The notes under the pieces are model-generated. The model had not been told where the DNA came from and ran no database searches. It saw nothing but the letters and a program-made list of their open reading frames with translations. A DNA stretch of 64,000 bases, taken from NCBI GenBank assembly GCA_030522415.1, contig CM060112.1:11137501-11201500 (forward strand), written 5' to 3'. The DNA comes from Channallabes apus. Its lineage: Eukaryota > Chordata > Actinopteri > Siluriformes > Clariidae. The position numbers and the translations under genes were made by a program. Below, one piece after another: positions 57,801-64,000 of this stretch (within the stretch, counting starts at the first letter, position 1; every line of letters begins with the position of its first letter).

Positions 57801-58044
57801 AAGTTGTATCCCTGAGGTGCAAGAAGTGCCCAAATTTGCCCCATTGACATATAACGGTGAAGGTACAGTACTCATCATATTAAAAATATATTATAAGGTT
57901 GTTGTTTTTTTTATCTGTATGACTGGGAAACTAAATGTAAGGTTGTTATTTGTGATGTAATCATAAAATAAGAGGGTTTTTTTTTCAGCTTCGGACCAAA
58001 CTGGACCTTTTCAGCTAATAAAAGGCTATGAAAAGATTACACTG
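54840..58044. other. No gene seen
   Basis: A 16-base C-run is at 55987-56002. Footprint-type heptamers are at 56027, 56824, 57416 and 57864. Open frames here are short and without family signal. Confidence 0.3.
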
Positions 58045-58095
58045 AGCATCGCAGCTCCAGGGTCATCTGGGTTCGATCCTGTGCTCGGAAGATGA
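58045..58095 (+). repeat. SINE-like head fragment
   Basis: GCATCGCAGCTCCAGGGTCA and CTGGGTTCGATCCTG (B-box-like) are the head of a SINE-like family member; the rest is lost. Confidence 0.5.
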
Positions 58096-58759
58096 AAAAG
58101 TAGATTACAGTAGCTTTGGATCAGTTTTTAATCTGTGTGAGGTTGCTGCATCTGCTGACCGTTCTGTACCTACAGTATTCTGGTTTCTTTAATTCTTCCT
58201 ATTTTATTCGCAATTCATGTCCACTTTATCGCACAGGACATTCAGTTACATTCTCAGCAAGGACCGAGCTACAGTAAACTTGGTGAAAACTCAATTCAAG
58301 GACACAGAAAACGTGCCGAGGTGAATGTGCTTGACCGCGAAGCCAAGCTGCAGTACTTCCCTTTATCCAGTAGGTGAAGATCATTTTAAGCCCGTGCAGT
58401 TGAAATAGTTTAACTCATGAGGGTCATGAGGTTATGTAATAAATGGCCATACTGCAGTTCTAGCTTGGAATCAGTTGTATTTACATACAAAATTGTGACT
58501 CTGTCATGAAACATTATATATCATTAGCTAGCTACTTAATATACTGTAATAAATTACTTCCCATTTTTGTTTCGGAATCTGTTTATAAAAGCATTGAATC
58601 TTGATATCAGTGAATGCCACTCATCCCTAAATCAAGCTCATGCACACATCAAACTGCTGGGGGAGCAATCAGCTTTGAGAATGTTTTTTTGTTTTGTTTT
58701 GTTTTTTACAAATATTGTGAAATAATCAAGCAAATAACACTAACAGCACATTTTTAAGT
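58096..58759. other. No gene seen
   Basis: Footprint-type heptamers at 58106, 58171, 58270 and 58542. Nothing else recognised. Confidence 0.3.
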
Positions 58760-59235
58760 GTTTTTGTAGTGCTATTTTTTTCCCTCACCATTTTTACCAT
58801 TTAATTTAATTTCTTCATCATTCTCTGGGATTTCCTCCATTTCCTTTATATTTCTTCATTTCATTTAATCCTTTTGTATTCTTCATTTATATTCATTCTT
58901 TGTTTTCTTTTTCCCTTTAATTTCATTTCCTTCATTTCATTTTTTAAATTTAATTTCTGTCTTCTTTTCTTAATTTCCCTCCTTTCTTCCTTATAGTATT
59001 TGCTTCCTTTTCATTTCTTTCTCTCTTTCATTCCTTTCTTCCTTGTTTTCTTTTTTATTAATGGGTTCTTATTTATTTTTTCCTTTTATGTATTCAATTT
59101 ATTCCTTTTCCCCCCATCATTTATTTATTTACTCCTTTCGTCCTATTTGCTACGTCCTTTCTTTCACTTTTTTCCTATTTTATTTATTCCTTCCTTTTCT
59201 TTTTTTCCCTCCATTCTTTCTTTCTTCCTCACAGT
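58760..59235 (+). repeat. 475-bp polypyrimidine-rich tract
   Basis: The plus strand is dominated by degenerate TTCC/TTTC/TTCAT units with few G. It ends in TTTCTTTCTTCCTCACAG at 59218-59235, which has the form of a splice acceptor, but no exon can be supported behind it. Hydrophobic Phe/Leu-rich open frames across it are low-complexity artefacts. Confidence 0.7.
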
Positions 59236-59703
59236 GGAAAAGGGCAAAAATCTGGCAGTCCAAGTATAAATTTACATGGTGCTAAAAAGACATTTTGTCC
59301 TCAGAACACAAGACTAATGTTTTTTTCCCTATATTATTTCATACAGTTTATTGTTGAAATAATAATAAAACAAGTACAGTAAGTGCTTGACTTGCAGTGA
59401 AAAAAAACTATATTTATATTTTACTACAGTTTATTCAGGGTATTTTACAGAGCGAAATAAAATGTAGTCCAATCCAAACAGATGGTCTGAGTCGGTGGGA
59501 CGGATCTTGCTAAGTGATAAACATAACACAGATTAACTACTTGCATCAAACAGCATGCTGTAACTTTGTGGCGATGCTGAGAGAAAGATTAAACCAGTCT
59601 TTATTGTGACTGCATTTATTACACTTCCTCCTTTCCAAAGTCTAGAACAATGTGTATTGCAATTTACAGAACTAATGTACAGTAAATCCAAGTTAATCTT
59701 ACA

Positions 59704-60075
59704 GATAAGATAAGATAAGATAAGATAAGATTTTATTAATACTGGAGTAAATTCTTGTACCGGAAACAGCTCCAAGAGCAAATCGAGTAATAAAATATAA
59801 GAAGCAATGAAATGAAGTAATACATTAATATCCACAAAATCAACATTAAAATAAACAAAAGAAGAACTAAAAAAGCCAGTACCAATGAGAATAGCAGGAC
59901 CAGACTAAGACATGCAAATTCCAAAGGTAAGACTAAATACAAGTATAGTCTTCCTATAGTTTCATGGCTATGATCAATATTTTAGCTCTCCTCCCTACAG
60001 AAGGGGGAGGAGTTATAAAGTTCGATGGCCACAGCAATAAAAAGACCTCCTGTGGTCTATAAAACAATGCAGTGG
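59704..60075 (-). repeat. Non-LTR-type repeat ending in (GATAA)n
   Basis: The plus strand starts with five GATAA units, then GATTTTATTAATACTGGAGT and TTCTTGTACCGG, and later GGCCACAGCAATAAAAAGAC. Read on the minus strand it is an element body ending in a (TTATC)n tail, the usual form of a retroposon 3' end. The family is not certain. Confidence 0.55.
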
Positions 60076-60466
60076 CCATGCTCTAACATGAGCACCGTGT
60101 CGTATTGATGATTACCTGAATTGACTAAAACTGCAGATTTAATTCTAAATGACCCTTAAAGACACCTCATATATTGTGCCTGACATGTGATAATCTTGTG
60201 CCAAGTAAGGAAAAGACAAACAGAATTTCAGAAAAGAGAGACTTCTTTTCTTTTCTCCTCACACCTTAAAGAGGAACTCTGTGGTAATGTCCCTGTGGTA
60301 ATGATGATGGCTTCAGAGTCAAGCGAGGAGGACACTGAAAGCAGGGATCACACAAAGAACGCTCTCTTTAAACACTTCGGGCGGTGTCTAATGAGAACTG
60401 TCAGTGGGAAAAAGTGCAATAAAGATCTTTTGTTCTGTACTGGCGCTGATGAAGACCTAGACCACA
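60076..60466 (+). other. No supported gene; weak open frame
   Basis: An open frame (60187-60474) ends where the following transposon begins. It matches no family I know and has no splice or promoter context. Confidence 0.25.
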
Positions 60467-62021
60467 CACTGTAAAAAATGAATACTGAAAATAGTTGTTG
60501 GAAAAAAGAAATATATGTTGGGCTAATATAATGCTGGTGTCAAAAAAGAAAAATATGCTTTCTCAATGATTGTATAAATTTCATTACTCAACTACGAAAG
60601 TTTCATCAAGGCAACGAGTAAAACTGTGTTCATGAAACATTTAACTGCACACAAACAATTTTATGTTGGACGAACAAGACGGACCTCTGCGCATGCGCAA
60701 AAGCGTTCTTCCAGAATTTTCGAACTTCCCGCTATTTCTTCCGGTGAGTACTTCATGGAAACTAACTGTCCTGCAAAGTAATCAGCAATTTTAGCTTTAT
60801 AACATATATATTATCCAGCAGCAAGCTTTAGAACATTATATTTTCGAGTGTTTATGTATATAATTTGGAGTGTTACAGTAGTTATCTGACAATGCACTCG
60901 TTTCAGCTCCTAACGCATTTTTTTTTCAGATGGTATGTACATTGACATTAATGTTAATCTATGAAACCGCTAAAGTTTACTTACGTTACATGAATTTTAA
61001 TCATTTTAATGACTGATAATTTCAAAGGCTATTTGAAAAAGACGGTTAGTGCGCCACTGAGGGAGCTTAATGTTCTCACTCCTTCATCATTCATTAGCCT
61101 TATAGTGTCTGAAAACGGTTATAATGGCTAAACTGACATTTTTTTGTCTAGGATTTTTAATGGTTTTGAACTACAAACGGTTACTTAATTAGTTATTCAT
61201 ATATTTTTCTTTTTGTATTTCAGGTATTAGGGAGAATATCTGGGAAACAGTGCTTACTGCATCTGCAAACAATCTTGGAGCTTGGCAAAATTATTTCACA
61301 ACATTTTTTTTTTATATCTTAAACCATTTCTGAGTTAAAGCAAATATTTTATTTTCAAATAAGCCACTGCACGTTTTTACTGAGAAATATCAGTATGTTT
61401 TGTTCCTCAAAGCAGAAGTCTATTTATCCAGTATACTGTTTTGACTGAGTGTGATATTAGTAAGCTTTGTAACATCAATGTTAAGGGCACAGTTTCATTC
61501 TTGCATTTTGGAATGTTATTTGCATATTTTGTTATAACAATGCAGCAGTTGTTTATTTGTTGAAAGAGTAGCTGGATTGCACTTAATCAATGTTGATAGT
61601 CTTTAACAGGTGTTTAAAGTTTACATTAAAAAAATATTCAAATTTAGAAGAATGTGTCATGTTATTTGAAATGTGGCCACAGTGAATAACCGACTCAAGT
61701 AAACTTTAAGATGTTAATTTTATAATTATGCAAGCATAATTTCCAATTCAAAATGTACCTTTCAGTCAACTTGGAACATTTAATTGACACAACATTATTT
61801 TTCAATTTGAGACTGCTTGTTGGCCTAACTAGGCATGTTTATTTAGCATAGAACATTTAGTTGACAGAATGTTTTATTTCAATTTGTGTGTACATTTAGA
61901 GGTAATCAGCACAGCAAAAACAAAATAGTTTATACAACTTAAATTGAGCCAACTAAAAATTTTAGGTGCAACAGGTCACTAGAAATTTTTTAGTTGGAGT
62001 AGCAAGAATTTTTTTACAGTG
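60467..62021. mobile_element. 1.55-kb CACTGTAAAAAA-ended element with promoter-like core
   Basis: The ends CACTGTAAAAAA and TTTTTTACAGTG are exact 12-bp inverted repeats flanked by CA on both sides. The right sub-terminal part (GAGCCAACTAAAAATTTTAG) is typical of dispersed fish DNA repeats. The interior is not typical: it contains a promoter-like block and splice signals (separate entry). There is no transposase, so it is non-autonomous or has captured host DNA. Superfamily unknown. Confidence 0.6.
60685..60743 (+). promoter_or_regulatory. NRF1/ETS promoter-like block with splice donor
   Basis: TGCGCATGCGCA at 60688-60699 is a perfect NRF1 palindrome. CTTCCGG near 60739 is an ETS core, and GTGAGTA at 60744 is a strong donor. 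Candidate acceptors follow at 60929 (TTTTTTTTCAG|ATG) and 61223 (TTTGTATTTCAG). NRF1 plus ETS in a CpG-containing block just before a donor is the normal layout of a vertebrate housekeeping promoter. Transcription is inferred. Confidence 0.5.
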
Positions 62022-62254
62022 CATGCGGAGAAAAAGATGCATCTAATGTTCAGCACATAAGGAAAAATATATCATCTTACTGATAACGGCTAGCCGTAAA
62101 TCATGGTTCATCTTCGAATGCTCGATTCTGATTGGTCAGAAAGTGTTGATAGTTTTTTTTTTTCTTGAACAGCAGCTGGAACAGTTGTAGTATGTGGAAG
62201 GTTTATACCGTACGACAACTGTTCAGGTCAAACGTGAATGGAGATAAAATTAAA

Positions 62255-62419
62255 AATCTAATTCATATTAAAATTTTATCTGTCACATACACAGTAAAAT
62301 GCACTGAAATGCTTATACGACCGTCTGTGACCTTAAAAAAAAAGATTATCAATAAGGAATAAATTATGGAATAAAATAAATAAAATATAGAAAAACTTTA
62401 ACTATAGAAGATAAAGACA
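62255..62419 (-). repeat. Retroposon 3' region, part 1
   Basis: ATTTTATCTGTCACATACAC ... GCACTGAAATGCTTATACGACC followed by A-rich sequence. The TGTCACATACACAGT block is shared with 6080-6102. The unit continues beyond the SINE-like insertion at 62420. Confidence 0.5.
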
Positions 62420-62704
62420 TTCATTCATTCATTCATCTTCTATACCGCTTTATCCTGTATTTAGGGTCGCGGGGACCTGGAGCCTATCCCAGGAGACTCT
62501 GGGCACGAGGCAGGGTACACCCTGGACAGCGTGCCATTCCATCGCAGAGCACACACACACACTCATTCACACACTATGGTCAATTTAGGAACGCCAATTA
62601 GCCTAACCTGCATATCTTTGGACATTGGGAGGAAACCGGAGTACCCAGAGGAAACCCACCAAGCACGGGGAGAACATGCAAACTCCATGCACACAGAGAC
62701 GGGA
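62420..62704 (-). mobile_element. 5'-truncated SINE-like insertion with 12-bp target duplication
   Basis: The tail (TGAA)n and body are intact, but the tRNA-like head is missing at the right side (stops at CACACAGAGACGGG). AAGATAAAGACA flanks it exactly at 62408-62419 and 62705-62716. Truncation with an intact duplication shows the copy inserted in truncated form, as in target-primed reverse transcription. Confidence 0.9.
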
Positions 62705-62716
62705 AAGATAAAGACA

Positions 62717-62935
62717 AATATATAAAATATAATAAAAAAAACTTAGCTGTACAAATATAGAAAATTTTGCTGAAAATATAGAAAACTTAAGTTAAATAGA
62801 ATTTAAATAGAAATATACAGGGTGTCTGCAAATGTGCATGAATGTGCAATGTTCATAAATGTCCAGAAATGTCCAAGGTCTGTGTGAAAATGTCCATAAA
62901 TGTGCAAAAATGTTTAGTCCTGACATTTACAGAAG
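62717..62935 (-). repeat. Retroposon 3' region, part 2, with degenerate tandem motif
   Basis: A-rich sequence continues from part 1. At 62825-62925 a degenerate motif AAATGTGCA/AAATGTCCA recurs about eight times. Confidence 0.45.
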
Positions 62936-62966
62936 ACTTTTAAGCAAAGTGCGGTGATGAGACTCC

Positions 62967-63627
62967 TAGGCTACGTTTACACTGCCAGGTAAATGTGACC
63001 AAATTCCAATTTTTTTGCTCATATGTGACACATATCGGATATGTTCTATGTCCGTGTAAACAGGAAAAAAAACGCATGCATTCCGATATTTCGAGATCGG
63101 TTTCAGGCCTCCTTCGTGTGTGGAAATAAATCAGATATAAATCAGATATGTGCTAATGTGACTGTCGTGTAAACAGTCGTGTAAAAAGATCGGATTTCCT
63201 GAGGCGTTGTGTTCTGTACGTCATTAAAACAGCGACTTCTTCGCGGTTTAATGACGTAATGTTTTTCTCCGTGTGGAATGATAACATCGCAGGTGGCATG
63301 GAAGAGGAAAAGACCCTCCCACACACACACACACATACACTCACCGCCTTGTGTTAATGGTTATTTGGGCTACAGTAAATAACATTAAAAAATCAGTATT
63401 TGGTGAATGAAGCATGTGCACAGGCTGCACTTTTCCTGTTTTTTTTCTCCTCCTCCGTTTTAAAACCATGGAAACACGTGAATCGGATAAACACGTGAAA
63501 CAGTGTAAACACGTGAATCGGATATGAATCATAGTTAAAAGAACGTGTAAACAGACGGTCATAAAAATCAGATATAGGCAACAAATCAGAATTAGGCATC
63601 GAGACCTGCAGTGTAAACGTAGCCTTA
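62967..63627. mobile_element. hAT-like MITE of the GGCTACGTTTACACTG type
   Basis: The ends TAGGCTACGTTTACACTGCC and GCAGTGTAAACGTAGCCTTA are inverted. The interior repeats AAATCAGATAT and GTGTAAACA motifs in both orientations. Flanking 8-mers do not match, so the copy is old or its duplication has decayed. No transposase. Confidence 0.75.
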
Positions 63628-63684
63628 GAAATGTTTGCACCAAATTTCAAATGTTTCTGTTTTTCTAAAAACTTTCCTGTGGGA

Positions 63685-63845
63685 ACTTTTCACCAACACC
63701 ACTTGCACATTACAGGAAGTCAGTTAGGAGTTATTCCTCTGTACATCCCCCTTACAGTCCTGAACTCGCTCCAAGACATTTCCACATATTTGGGCCACTA
63801 AAAGAGGTGTTCCTGAGGGGCCAGGGTTTCAGATATAAAGGTATA
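63685..63845 (+). pseudogene. mariner-like transposase C-terminal fragment
   Basis: From about 63746 one frame reads PYSPELAPRHFHIFGPLKEV, the motif around the last catalytic residue of mariner transposases, with the acidic residue lost. It is preceded by CACCACTTGCACATTACAG as at 8912-8930, so both fragments derive from the same deleted element. Confidence 0.7.
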
Positions 63846-64000
63846 AAACCGTCTACCTTGACGGTATCCAAGCACTAGTGAAAACCCTAGGATAAGTGTG
63901 TTAGTGTAGCAGGAGACCATTTACTGTAGAGAAATAAAGGGAGTTTTTCATAATGTGCACAATCGCCCCTCATATTAATATGTGTGTCCTAATACAGTAT
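63846..64000. other. No gene seen
   Basis: Window end; two TAC(A/T)GTA heptamers at 63922 and 63993. Confidence 0.3.

Noticed and set aside
59000..59285. Phe/Leu-rich open frames suggesting a membrane protein
   Set aside because: They translate a low-complexity pyrimidine tract in two frames at once; no codon or family signal.
60187..60474. 95-codon open frame that might be a small secreted or peptide precursor
   Set aside because: No signal peptide at the start, no recognisable family, and the stop lies in the terminal repeat of the adjacent transposon.
1..64000. CRISPR array, prokaryotic operon, phage or endogenous retrovirus
   Set aside because: No spaced identical repeats of CRISPR form, no ribosome-binding-site-led gene series, and no LTR pairs or retroviral polymerase motifs were seen; the ~470-bp direct repeat at 5595-6661 lacks TG...CA ends and a primer-binding site.

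Overview
The window reads as teleost fish nuclear DNA: AT-rich, almost no long open frames, dense in Tc1/mariner, hAT, piggyBac and Tigger-type DNA transposon copies, tRNA-headed SINE-like repeats, LINE scraps and many microsatellites. The Tc1 load suggests an otophysan fish, perhaps a catfish, but this is inference from repeat style only. There are no bacterial operons, CRISPR arrays or viral genes.

Host sequence is sparse. The one exon I can name is on the minus strand at 24195-24317: a 123-bp, phase 1-1 exon encoding one LDL-receptor class A repeat, most like repeat 2 of lrp8 (ApoER2). Much of the window may therefore be intron of that gene. At the left, 2556-4185 looks like a TATA-less promoter, a short first exon, an intron and a second exon with a poly(A) site on the plus strand; it has no convincing coding frame. 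Two intron-containing tRNA-like sequences are present: a decayed tRNA-Leu(CAA) at 20155-20264 (+) and a tRNA-Ile(UAU)-like head at 6130-6211 (-).

The only intact protein gene is a 340-residue Tc1 transposase at 10505-11527 inside a complete 1620-bp element (10126-11745) with inverted/direct repeat ends and TA target duplications. A second Tc1 (46876-48517) is dead and split by another repeat. Short TIR elements lie at 18533-19082 (piggyBac-like, TTAA), 21169-21667 (hAT-like, 8-bp duplication), 25446-25808, 48580-48750 and 54338-54837 (Tc1-like), 39427-39881 (Tigger-like), 62967-63627 (hAT-like), 26083-27283 and 60467-62021 (unclassified, each with a promoter-like core). LINE remnants lie near 27308-28262.

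The most interesting signal is not a feature type: the heptamers TACAGTA/TACTGTA occur about 95 times by hand count outside element ends, against about 13 expected from base composition. These are exactly the canonical excision footprint TAC(A/T)GTA left by Sleeping Beauty-type Tc1 elements, and four sites are doubled footprints. The sequence may record a long history of Tc1 insertion and excision.
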